From NCBI RefSeq assembly GCF_040361335.1, contig NZ_APNM01000001.1:186001-250000 (forward strand): DNA of 64,000 bases, in the 5' to 3' direction. Below the pieces are notes generated by a model. It made no database searches and was not told the origin of the DNA. It worked only from the letters and a program-made list of their open reading frames with translations. This document shows positions 26,790 through 34,942 of this stretch, in pieces (position 1 is the stretch's first letter; every line of letters begins with the position of its first letter). A program made the translations under genes and the position numbers. This DNA comes from APNM01 sp040361335. Its GTDB lineage: Bacteria > Pseudomonadota > Gammaproteobacteria > Nevskiales > Salinisphaeraceae.

Positions 26790-27722
26790 TCAGGCCGCCT
26801 CGTCGGTGTGGATGCCGGCCTTCGCCGAAGGGTCCTGGCGCGAGGCGACCTCCTCGTCCTTCTCCGCCCAGATAGCCTCCAGCCACGCCTTGAACGCCTC
26901 CCGGAACGCGGGATCGTTCTGGTAGTCGCCGCCGCGCAGGTGCGCGGGCACCTCAAGTGGCCGGAGCTTGATGTAGACATGCGGGATACGCCCGCAGACG
27001 AAATCCCAGAAGGTGGGCTCCGGCGAGCCGGTGTAGGCCACGGTCATGTCGAGCACGCCATCCAGGACATCGTCCATGGCCTGCAGGGTGAAAGCGGTGC
27101 CGCCGGCCTTGGGCCGCAGCATCAGCCGGTACGGCGAATTCTGGGCCGCGCGCTTGGGGGCCGTCGAGCGGGTGCCCTCGGCGTAGTTCACGATGGTGGC
27201 CGGCACCCGCCGGAACACTTCGCAGGAGCGCTTGGTGGTCTCCATGTCCTTGCCGCGCAGGGACGGGTTCTTTGCCAGTTGTGCCTTGCTGTAGCGCTTC
27301 ATGAAGGGGAAATCCAGCACCCAGCAGGCGAAGCCCACGATCGGCAGCCAGCGCAGGACTTCCTTGATGAAGAAGCGGGGGAAGGGCAGGCCTTCGCGGT
27401 CGAGCACGTGCACCAGCAGCATCACGTCCGCCCAGCACTGGTGGTTGGAGATCAGCACGTAGCGGCCGTCGGGATTGGGCGGCACGCTGTTGTGCAGCTC
27501 CAGGTCGGCGCGGGCGGTGGTCATCATCACCCAATTGAAGGCGCGCGCCCAGTAGCGGGCGATGCCCAGCAGGATGGGGTCGGCCACGCGCCGCACCGGC
27601 GCCACCGGCAGCAGCAGCTTCACCAGTCCGACCGGCAGCAGCGGCACGGCGCCGATCAGGGTCACGACGGTGACCAGGATCGAGAAGATGACCCCGCGTG
27701 CGTTTTCGACGATTCGGCGCAT
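26790..27722 (-). CDS. Lysophospholipid acyltransferase family protein
   Basis: A 310-residue membrane-anchored acyltransferase. The N-terminal hydrophobic part (VIFSILVTVVTLIGAVPLLPVG) is followed by the catalytic ISNHQCWADVMLL (NHxxxxD), a second motif around FFIKEVLRWLPIVGFACWVLDF, and NYAEGTRST (EGTRS acyl-acceptor motif). It resembles the YihG/YkgB-type 1-acylglycerol-3-phosphate acyltransferases. It sits 4 bp upstream of the SDR, and with it may modify membrane lipids. Confidence 0.88.
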   Translation of the reverse strand: MRRIVENARGVIFSILVTVVTLIGAVPLLPVGLVKLLLPVAPVRRVADPILLGIARYWARAFNWVMMTTARADLELHNSVPPNPDGRYVLISNHQCWADVMLLVHVLDREGLPFPRFFIKEVLRWLPIVGFACWVLDFPFMKRYSKAQLAKNPSLRGKDMETTKRSCEVFRRVPATIVNYAEGTRSTAPKRAAQNSPYRLMLRPKAGGTAFTLQAMDDVLDGVLDMTVAYTGSPEPTFWDFVCGRIPHVYIKLRPLEVPAHLRGGDYQNDPAFREAFKAWLEAIWAEKDEEVASRQDPSAKAGIHTDEAA

Positions 27723-27784
27723 GGAATCCCGGCCTTGGCCCCAAAATCCGGATAGGCGCAGTTTCGAGTCTTGCGCCGCGGGTT

Positions 27785-28843
27785 TCAAGTGGCGTGGTAG
27801 GGCGGGCTCAGCTCGTGCACGGCGTCCACCAGGGCGGCCACGTGGTCCGGGTTCACCTCGGGGGTCACGCCGTGGCCCAGGTTGAAGATATGGCCGGGGC
27901 CGTGGCCGTAATCCGCCAGGATGCCGCCCACGGCCTCGCGGATGGTCTCCGGCCGGGCATAGAGCATGGCCGGGTCGAGATTGCCCTGCAGGGCCACCCG
28001 CTCGCCGACCCGCCGCCGGGCCTCGCCGATCTCGATGGTCCAGTCCAGGCCCACGGCGTCGCAGCCGCTGTCGGCGATCGCCTCCAGCCACGGTCCGCCG
28101 CCCTTGGTGAACAGGATCGCCGGCACGCGCTCGCCGTCCGGCGCCGGCCGCAGGCCGGCCACGATGCGTTCCATGAACGCCAGCGAGAACCGCCGGTAGG
28201 CGGACGGCGTGAGCACGCCGCCCCAGGTGTCGAATATCTGCACCGCCTGGGCGCCGGCCGCGATCTGGGCGTTGAGGTAGGCGGCGACCGCGTCGGCCAC
28301 CTTGCCCAGCAGCCGCTCCATCGCCGCCGGCTCGTTGTAGAGCAGGGCCTTGATCCGCCGGTAATCCTTGCTCGGGCCGCCCTCGACCATGTAGGTCGCC
28401 AGCGTCCACGGGCTGCCGGCGAAACCGATCAGCGGCACCGAGCCGTCCAGCTCCCGCCGGATCAGGCGCACGGCGTCCATCACGTAGCCCAGGTCGTCCT
28501 CGGGATCGGGCACGCCCAGGTTATCGATGGCGGCCACGTCGCGTACCGGATGATGGAAATTCGGGCCCTCGCCGGTGATGAAGTGCAACCCCAGGCCCAT
28601 GGCCTCGGGGATGGTCAGGATGTCCGAGAACAGGATGGCCGCGTCCAGGTCGAAGCGCCGCAGCGGCTGCATCGTCACCTCGCAGGCCAGCTCCGGGTTC
28701 TGGCACAGGTCCAGGAAACTCCCGGCCTGCTCGCGCACCCGCCGGTACTCCGGCAGATAGCGCCCGGCCTGCCGCATCAGCCACACCGGCGTCGCATCCA
28801 CCGGCTCGCGCCGCAGTGCTTTAAGGAATCGGTCGTTTTTCAT
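27785..28843 (-). CDS. hemE: Uroporphyrinogen decarboxylase HemE
   Basis: A 352-residue enzyme converting uroporphyrinogen III to coproporphyrinogen III. It starts MKNDRFLKALRREPVDATP and has the signature VWLMRQAGRYLPEYR, AILFSDILTIPEAMGLGL (active-site Asp), GFAGSPWTLATYMVEGG and FNLGHGVTPEVNPDHVAALV at the end. The start region abuts the CACAGAG hairpin array, which separates it from pyrF. Confidence 0.95.
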   Translation of the reverse strand: MKNDRFLKALRREPVDATPVWLMRQAGRYLPEYRRVREQAGSFLDLCQNPELACEVTMQPLRRFDLDAAILFSDILTIPEAMGLGLHFITGEGPNFHHPVRDVAAIDNLGVPDPEDDLGYVMDAVRLIRRELDGSVPLIGFAGSPWTLATYMVEGGPSKDYRRIKALLYNEPAAMERLLGKVADAVAAYLNAQIAAGAQAVQIFDTWGGVLTPSAYRRFSLAFMERIVAGLRPAPDGERVPAILFTKGGGPWLEAIADSGCDAVGLDWTIEIGEARRRVGERVALQGNLDPAMLYARPETIREAVGGILADYGHGPGHIFNLGHGVTPEVNPDHVAALVDAVHELSPPYHAT

Positions 28844-28854
28844 TGGGTGTTGCT

Positions 28855-29284
28855 AACCACAGAGGCACAGAGTCACAGAGGAAAACACGGCTAGAGGCAT
28901 TGTCGCATTCGCTCCGTGCCCCTGTGGCCCATCTTCTTCAGGGCGTCCGCACTCGGCCGCCACACTAATACAACCACAGAGTCACAGAGAGCACAGAGAA
29001 AGACACAGTGAATTCATAGTCACATTCACTCCGTGCCTCTGTGTCTCTGTGGTTCATCTTCTTCAGGCCAGTCGCACTCGACGCCGCATTGGTACAACCA
29101 CAGAGTCACAGAGCACACAAAGAATTCACATTGTCACATTCAATCTGTGCCCTCTGTGCCTCTGTGGTTCATTTCTTATGGACGTCCGTCGTCTACCGTC
29201 GCATTGGTACAACCACAGAGCCACAGAGAACACAGAGCTTTCACATTATTTGTATCCACTCTGTGCCTCCGTGCCTCTGTGGTT
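28855..29284. repeat. Four tandem CACAGAG hairpins between pyrF and hemE
   Basis: Four units, starting AACCACAGAG at 28855, 28972, 29096 and 29211 (spacings 117, 124 and 115 bp). Each has a left arm of CACAGAG repeats, a short core, and a right arm that is its imperfect reverse complement (CTCTGTGCCTCTGTGGTT). Linkers share ATCTTCTTCAGG and CGCATTGGTACAACCA. There is no gene in this 430-bp stretch. The final arm includes the TAA stop of pyrF. This family is commonly seen in intergenic regions of many bacteria; its function is unknown to me. Confidence 0.88.
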
Positions 29285-29993
29285 AATCATCTTCATTCAG
29301 GGCAGTAGCGATCTCCGCCTGGATCGCCTCCGCCGCCGCCCGCGGATCGTCCGCGTCCCGGATCGGCCGCCCCACCACCAGGTAGTCGGCGCCGCCTTCG
29401 ATCGCCGCCGCCGGCGTCATCACGCGCTTCTGGTCGTCGTCGTTCGCCACCGGCCGGATGCCCGGCGTCACCGCGATCAGCTTCTCCGGCGCGTGCCGCC
29501 GCAGGGCCGGCACCTCCAGCCCGGAAGACACCACCCCGTCGCAGCCGGCCGCCAGCGCCCGCCGCGCCCGCGACAGCACCAGGGACTCCACGTCGCAGTC
29601 GAAGCCCAGGTCCGTCAGGTCGCCCCGGTCCAGGCTGGTCAGCGCCGTCACCGCCAGCACCTTGAGGTTGCCGCTCTTGGCCTCCGCGGCCGCCTCCATG
29701 ATCCCCTGGTTGCCATGCACCGTGGTGAAGTCCACCCCGCGCTCCGACAGCCGGTGGATCGCCCGCGCCACCGTGGCCGGCACGTCGAACAGCTTCAGGT
29801 CCACGAACACCTTCTTGTCCCGCTCGCGCAGCCAGTCGATCAGGTCCAGGAACCCCTCCGCCAGCGCCAGCTCCAGGCCCACCTTGTAGAACACGACACT
29901 GTCCCCGAGATCGTCCACCAGCCGCTGCGCGGCGATGTGGTGAGGCACGTCCAGGGCGAAGATCAACCTCTCGCGGGCGGGTATCGCAGTCAT
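29283..29993 (-). CDS. pyrF: Orotidine 5'-phosphate decarboxylase PyrF
   Basis: A 236-residue TIM-barrel enzyme decarboxylating OMP to UMP. LIFALDVPH at the N-terminus, YKVGLELALAEG, VFVDLKLFDVPATV (the DxKxxD catalytic set), TVHGNQGIMEAA, VLAVTALTSLD, TPGIRP and YLVVGRPIRDADDP are all present. The stop codon (29283-29285) is at the edge of the hairpin array, which reads TTAACCACAG there. Confidence 0.95.
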   Translation of the reverse strand: MTAIPARERLIFALDVPHHIAAQRLVDDLGDSVVFYKVGLELALAEGFLDLIDWLRERDKKVFVDLKLFDVPATVARAIHRLSERGVDFTTVHGNQGIMEAAAEAKSGNLKVLAVTALTSLDRGDLTDLGFDCDVESLVLSRARRALAAGCDGVVSSGLEVPALRRHAPEKLIAVTPGIRPVANDDDQKRVMTPAAAIEGGADYLVVGRPIRDADDPRAAAEAIQAEIATALNEDD

Positions 29994-30373
29994 TCGAAAG
30001 CCTGTGAACGGAAACCGGGCGCGGGGAATGGTATCGCGTTCCGGGGATGGGTGGCTTGTTCCGGTGGCAGGTATGAGCAGAGCCGTGGTGGGTTCAGGCT
30101 CCTGAAAATCGGTCGATGACGAAATAGTGACCGATATGCGTGAGTGAACAGGCGGACTCGGCCGTTATCTGCTTATTGGCTGCGGCAAATGTGGAAGTCG
30201 CGGTATTGCAAACATGGCACGCCGGGGTTTTTCTAGGTTTTTGATTACAGGACATATCCCGCTAGGCCGAGCTAAGGATGGTGCGGTGTTATATAGAATT
30301 CCTAGATATTCATATCAGAGACTTCCATCTAATCTCTGTTGGGCGCTTCGTGCAAGTTTAAAGGGGAACAAGA
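29994..30373. other. Gene-free boundary: core GC-rich to AT-richer island
   Basis: These 380 bp hold no supported gene. Up to about 30110 the sequence looks like the surrounding genome; from about 30200 on it becomes visibly AT-rich (TTTTTCTAGGTTTTTGATTAC, TTATATAGAATTCC). I take this as the left edge of the acquired segment that carries the SIR2-STAND gene. No direct repeat, integrase or tRNA edge was found. Confidence 0.6.
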
Positions 30374-32749
30374 ATGGCCGGCCTTGATGACGTAACTCGC
30401 ATTACAAATGGACTACAACCTGCACGGACGGTGTTGTTCCTTGGGGCGGGCGCGGCAGTCTCCTCGGGGGCACCGAACGCTCTGGATTTATGTAGGCACC
30501 TCGAGAGTGAGTTGGCAAACGGTGAATATATCTCCGACGACCTCGCGGAGCTCGCGAGCATTCTGGAGCGTCGAACGTCAAGAAAGCAGCTCGTGGAAGC
30601 AGTAGTCGCGCGCCTCGAAGAACTGAATCCTGATGGTGCACTGATATCATTAGCCAAATATCCTTGGGCGGCCATTTATACAACCAACTATGATCAGCTC
30701 ATCGAAAGAGCCTTTCTCCGTGCGGACAAGGAGTTAGCCGTAATCAGAAGCAACTATGACTGGGACGCCGCGCACGCTCCTGGCGTGGTTCCACTTTTCA
30801 AGATTCACGGGTGCGTATCGCAAGACATTGCCTTGGGCCACCGTGCGAGGATGATTCTGACTCTAGAGGACTACGATAACTGCGCTGACTATCGCCAGCT
30901 GATCTACAAGCGTCTCGAGACTGATTTTGCTGGTGCTACTGCCATTGTGATTGGGCATTCACTCCAGGACGCAGACGTTCAAGAAATACTGCGTGAGTCG
31001 ATCAAGTTGCAGCGAGGCCAAGGTGCACCCGGGCGAGCAAACCTTCTCATGTATCAAATCGACTCCGAGAGAGCTGACATTTGGCGGGGAAGAGGCGCCG
31101 ACAACGTCGCACAGGGCGATGTGAACTCCTTTGCTGTCGAGCTTGGAAATAGCATTGCAGCTCCTGCAGCGGCTCCTGCGAAAGGAGCTACTACCGAGCT
31201 GCCGCATGCCTTGGCCCCTTGCACAATTGTTGTTCGGGACCTCACATCTGTCCCTCATCCTAGAAGACTATTTTACGGGGCAACTGCAACCTACGGCGAT
31301 ATTCGAGCCGGCCTAACATTTGAACGTGATGAAGAACGTCGACTTGCGGATTCGCATGCCACTTTTGTCATAATCACTGGAGTATCGGGAACAGGGAAAT
31401 CGACCCTGGCAAGGCGAGTGGTTGAAAGAATCAAAAACGAAGCAGACGTTGAATTATACGAACATAGGCGGGAGTTCCCATTGCAGGATGTCGAATGGGT
31501 AAATTTAGAAAAGAGCCTAAAGGCTGAAGGAAAGAAGGCAGTCCTGCTAATTGACAACTGTCCCCAGTTTCAACGTGAGCTCAACAGATTGGCTCGCAAA
31601 CTCCCGGACAACAGTTCGCTGCGCGTAATCTTAACGGCAGAGACTTCAACCTGGAAGATTCGTCAGAAGGAAGCAAGGCTTTTTTCCGATGGTGATTCCG
31701 TTGTTTTATCCAAGCTTAGCGATCCCGAGCTTGGTAGACTGCTTGATCTTGTGCGACAAGAGCCAGAACTAGGCGATCTTATTGAAGGTGGGTTTCTGTC
31801 TCAATCGAACGCAGATCAACGCCGTACACTAAAAAGAAGATGTGAAGCTGACATGTTCGTTTGCTTGAAAGCACTTTTTTCCGCAGATTCGCTCGACCAA
31901 ATTGTACTGCGCGAGTACGCTCAGCTCAGCCCGGGATGTCAGGATATTTACAGGCTCACATGCGCGTTGGAGGCCGCTGGAGCGTTACCACATCGCCAAA
32001 TGGTTCTGCGCCTTTCTGGAATAGAGCTCGCCCAGCTTGGAGGCTCACTTGACGTCCTTGAGGGGTTAATCGAAGAGTCTGAAGAAAGTTCAAAACTCGG
32101 AATTTATTCATGGCGGAGTCGTCATGAAGTCATTGCCGAGCTTATATCAAAATACAAGTATTCCGATCCTGATGAGCTGTTCGCGCTACTTGATTCAGTC
32201 ATTGAAACGGCAAATCCGACCTATTATGAAGAATCTCGAACACTCCGCGAGATGTGTAGTGCGAGTCGTGGCATTAGGGCCATTCCTTATGCCGATAAGA
32301 AGCTAAGGCTATACCGTAAAATTAGCTATGTAATGCCTGCGGATCGGGTGGCAAGGCATCGGCTTGTCGGAGAATTATTACACGAGAATCTTATCGCCGA
32401 TGCGGAGGCTGAGCTGCGCAAGGCAGTCGAAGATGTCGGGCTTGACCCCCCGTTACAGCGCTACAAGATTCGGATCGAATTGGCGAGGGCGCGATCTGAA
32501 GGTCTTCTAAAAGAAGACCGCAAAGCGATGCTGAATAACGCGCTAAATGAAGCTGAAGCTGGAATAAAGAACTTTCCCGACAGCAAGTATTTGTATTTCG
32601 CGTTGGCTGACGCAGCGTTGGAATGGGAGAGTCTCACCGCGGAAAGCGGTCGAGTAATATGGGCATCGCAGATTCTTGAAGAAGCTTATGATCGACTTCT
32701 CGATCCCGACTTGTCCGATAAACGAAAGGAATTGCTTGCTGCGCAATGA
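30374..32749 (+). CDS. SIR2-STAND protein, probable anti-phage NADase (Avs5-like)
   Basis: 791 residues in three parts. Residues 1-250 are a SIR2 domain: LFLGAGAAVSSGAP (NAD loop, 22-34), YTTNYDQLIERA (N105, D107), FKIHGCVS with the catalytic-type His145, and IGHSLQDADV (193-202). Residues about 300-560 are a STAND-type NTPase with Walker A GVSGTGKST (336-344) and Walker B AVLLIDNC (389-396). The rest is helical and repeat-like, the usual sensor. SIR2-STAND fusions are the architecture of AVAST type V (Avs5); SIR2 effectors deplete NAD+ to abort infection. Codon use is far more AT-rich than the genes around the island. A good SD (AAAGGGG) precedes the ATG. Defence function is inferred from architecture and context. 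Confidence 0.85.
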   Translation: MAGLDDVTRITNGLQPARTVLFLGAGAAVSSGAPNALDLCRHLESELANGEYISDDLAELASILERRTSRKQLVEAVVARLEELNPDGALISLAKYPWAAIYTTNYDQLIERAFLRADKELAVIRSNYDWDAAHAPGVVPLFKIHGCVSQDIALGHRARMILTLEDYDNCADYRQLIYKRLETDFAGATAIVIGHSLQDADVQEILRESIKLQRGQGAPGRANLLMYQIDSERADIWRGRGADNVAQGDVNSFAVELGNSIAAPAAAPAKGATTELPHALAPCTIVVRDLTSVPHPRRLFYGATATYGDIRAGLTFERDEERRLADSHATFVIITGVSGTGKSTLARRVVERIKNEADVELYEHRREFPLQDVEWVNLEKSLKAEGKKAVLLIDNCPQFQRELNRLARKLPDNSSLRVILTAETSTWKIRQKEARLFSDGDSVVLSKLSDPELGRLLDLVRQEPELGDLIEGGFLSQSNADQRRTLKRRCEADMFVCLKALFSADSLDQIVLREYAQLSPGCQDIYRLTCALEAAGALPHRQMVLRLSGIELAQLGGSLDVLEGLIEESEESSKLGIYSWRSRHEVIAELISKYKYSDPDELFALLDSVIETANPTYYEESRTLREMCSASRGIRAIPYADKKLRLYRKISYVMPADRVARHRLVGELLHENLIADAEAELRKAVEDVGLDPPLQRYKIRIELARARSEGLLKEDRKAMLNNALNEAEAGIKNFPDSKYLYFALADAALEWESLTAESGRVIWASQILEEAYDRLLDPDLSDKRKELLAAQ

Positions 32750-32774
32750 TCACGAGCGCGCCCAACGGGAATCC

Positions 32775-33606
32775 GGGGTCAGAGTAACAGCCTGAGGCAT
32801 TCGGTGACTTCAGCCGGCTTGAGCGGTAAGGTCTCCAGGGAAGAAGCAGGTAGCATCAGGGGGATTCATGGCACGACGGAACCGTGCATGCCCGGCGGGT
32901 GTGGCTCAGCATCTGATCCAGCGTGGCAACAATCGCCAGCCCTGTTTCGGTCGCAGCGAGGATTTTGCCGCATACGCGCACTGGTTACGTGAGGCCGCCC
33001 AACGGTGCGGGGTAGCCGTTCACGCTTGGGTATTCATGACGAACCATGTCCATCTGCTGGTCACGCCGGACGAGGACGACGGGATTTCCCGCATGATGTA
33101 GCACCTCGGGCGTTGTTACGTGCGGTACTTCAACCATGTGCACGGACGGACCGGAACCCTCTGGGAAGGTCGCTTCAAAGCTTGTCTGGTGCAGGACGAC
33201 GAGTACCTGCTGCACTGCTACCGCTACATCGAACTCAGCCCGGTTCGGGCCGGGATGGTCTCGGACCCGGCCGACTACCCCTGGTCGAGCTATCGCGCGA
33301 ATGCGCTCGGCATCGACTCCGAGCTCCGCACCCCACACGAAATCTACTGTGCGCTTGGAGAGGGTGCCGAGCGACTTGCGGCGTACCGAGCATTGTTTAC
33401 TGCCCATGTCGATGACGAGCCGATAGCGGCTATTCGCGAGGCCGCGCGACGGGGTTTCGCGTTGGGCAATGACAGATTTGTCCGGGAAATGGAAGCGCGG
33501 ACCGGTACACGGCTGCGGCCGGGCAAACCCGGACCGAAGACAGGGGGCGAACCGGTCGATTGTGTCCCTGGGTCGACTGTCGAGAGTGGATCGTTACTCT
33601 GACCCC
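32775..33606 (+). mobile_element. RAYT element with 14-bp terminal inverted repeats
   Basis: GGGGTCAGAGTAAC (32775-32788) and its exact reverse complement (33593-33606) bracket a REP-associated tyrosine transposase gene. About 80 bp of leader after the left end (GCATTCGGTGACTTCAGCC, GAGCGGTAAGGT) recurs at 36571-36692. The element lies between the SIR2-STAND and HNH genes. GACCCCGAATAT repeats just beyond the right end. Confidence 0.82.
32868..33602 (+). pseudogene. RAYT (Y1/HUH) transposase interrupted by an amber codon
   Basis: One frame encodes an intact-looking IS200-like transposase of 244 codons, except for TAG at codon 78 (33099-33101). Before it: HLIQRGNNRQPCF and VFMTNHVHLLVTP (HUH metal motif, 60-62). 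After it: HLGRCYVRYFNHVHGRTGTLWEGR, YRYIELSPVRAGMV and DYPWSSYRAN, all RAYT hallmarks. Family members usually have Gln (CAG) in the MM-Q-LGRRYV segment, so a single C-to-T change explains the stop. The gene's TGA stop is inside the right terminal repeat. Probably inactive unless amber is suppressed. Confidence 0.88.
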
Positions 33607-33643
33607 GAATATATGACCCCGAATATAAAGGGCAGGAGGCTGT

Positions 33644-34864
33644 ATGCCTGTTTCGGAACGAACATCAAAGATCGTCTGGGGGCAGTGTGCTGCGCGTTGT
33701 TGCATGTGTAAGAAGGATCTCTTGTTCGAATCTAACGGGGCCGTTTCGTCGCTAATCGGGGAGATTGCGCACATCGTGGGGGAAACAGAAACGGCGGCGC
33801 GCGGTGCATCGTCTCTTTCCTCAAAAGAAAGAAACGAGGCGGGGAATTTACTGCTGTTGTGCCGTGAGCATCACAAGATTGTGGATGATGATCCAGTGAC
33901 TTACCCAGTCGCTCGGCTACATAAAATCAAGACAGATCACTTGTCGTGGATTGCCTCTAGTTTGGTAAAGCCGCGAGTTTGGCGCTCGACGATTTCGCAA
34001 CTCACGTACATAAACGTTCCTCGCATTTGTGAGCAGGCCGAGATGCGCGGGTATAAGGTTGACCTACGGCACTACAAGAAGAACCAGACTCTCCACAGTC
34101 TTGGCTGGGAGCTGAATCACGTGATGTCCGCGTTCCAAACAGTCCTGGTACATCTCTCCCTAGACGCGGTTCCTTTGCAAGACGCTATCCTCCACGAGTC
34201 CATGGTGGGTGCAGCCATTTCGTTCGAGCGGCAGCGCTTCCGCACAAAGAATGTTCCGATCGAAGTACCTGCCGACGCCTCCAAGCTGCGCAAATTCACG
34301 GGTGTCCTCGCGAAGGATCCTCATATTTATTGTCAACTCGGCAGCTTCAAGATTGTGATGTTCATCGACCCACGGTGGATTACAACGTCTACCGCATTGG
34401 TTCTCTTTCGGCCTTCGTCGGGCCAAAGCGTGTTCTCCGGTCTCGGCTGTGTAACGGGAGTCGATTATGAGGCGAGCACCGTCACGGTGACGCCGTGGGT
34501 GATTGGTGTCCCGCAAAGTCCGTTTGATGACGCTCGCGGAACGAGAACCATGTCAGCTGTAACGGAAGGCAGTGGGTCGGCGATGCTCGATTCCCTTGTT
34601 GATATGGACAGAGCGAAGAAGGACAAGGTGTACTTCAGCTCGCCCCCAACGCACTGTGACTTGTGCAGAAAGTCACTGTCGAACGACAAGTACATGATCG
34701 ATGGAGCTGTGAAGGATCTCGGAGTGTGGGCTTGCATGTGTGCGGATTGTTTTAACAAGCGGGGACGGAAGATTGGCTGGGGCCATGGGCAGCTTTATCT
34801 GTGCGACGAGAATGGTTGGCTCGAGGTCGCCGGTTTCCCGCCGGCTTCTTCAGATGCCTTCTAG
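33644..34864 (+). CDS. HNH nuclease-domain protein with C-terminal zinc ribbon
   Basis: 406 residues, cytoplasmic. Residues 15-82 form an HNH module: CCMC (C19, C22), GEIAHIVGE (H43), NLLLLCREHHKIVD (N68, C73, H76, H77). Residues about 110-330 match no family I recognise. Near the C-terminus C338/C341 and C366/C369 (HCDLCRKSL...CADCF) form a probable zinc ribbon. An excellent SD (AGGAGG) precedes the ATG. HNH-first architectures are common in defence effectors (for example Cap5 of CBASS), but no SAVED domain is visible. It lies in the same island as the SIR2-STAND gene, so a nuclease effector of a defence system is the best guess. Confidence 0.72.
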   Translation: MPVSERTSKIVWGQCAARCCMCKKDLLFESNGAVSSLIGEIAHIVGETETAARGASSLSSKERNEAGNLLLLCREHHKIVDDDPVTYPVARLHKIKTDHLSWIASSLVKPRVWRSTISQLTYINVPRICEQAEMRGYKVDLRHYKKNQTLHSLGWELNHVMSAFQTVLVHLSLDAVPLQDAILHESMVGAAISFERQRFRTKNVPIEVPADASKLRKFTGVLAKDPHIYCQLGSFKIVMFIDPRWITTSTALVLFRPSSGQSVFSGLGCVTGVDYEASTVTVTPWVIGVPQSPFDDARGTRTMSAVTEGSGSAMLDSLVDMDRAKKDKVYFSSPPTHCDLCRKSLSNDKYMIDGAVKDLGVWACMCADCFNKRGRKIGWGHGQLYLCDENGWLEVAGFPPASSDAF

Positions 34865-34942
34865 CAGGTCGTTCGACGCGGACACGCTGCGGCATTGCCC
34901 CGCGTCCTTGCATACAGAGTGAGATACACCTTTTTGTGAAGC

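Noticed and set aside
28855..29284. Possible CRISPR array or small-protein genes
   Set aside because: Spacing and text between units are conserved, and each unit is a hairpin; open frames through it only reflect the repeat.
29994..30373. tRNA or integrase attachment site at the island edge
   Set aside because: No cloverleaf-like sequence, no direct repeat matching the far end of the island and no integrase were found.
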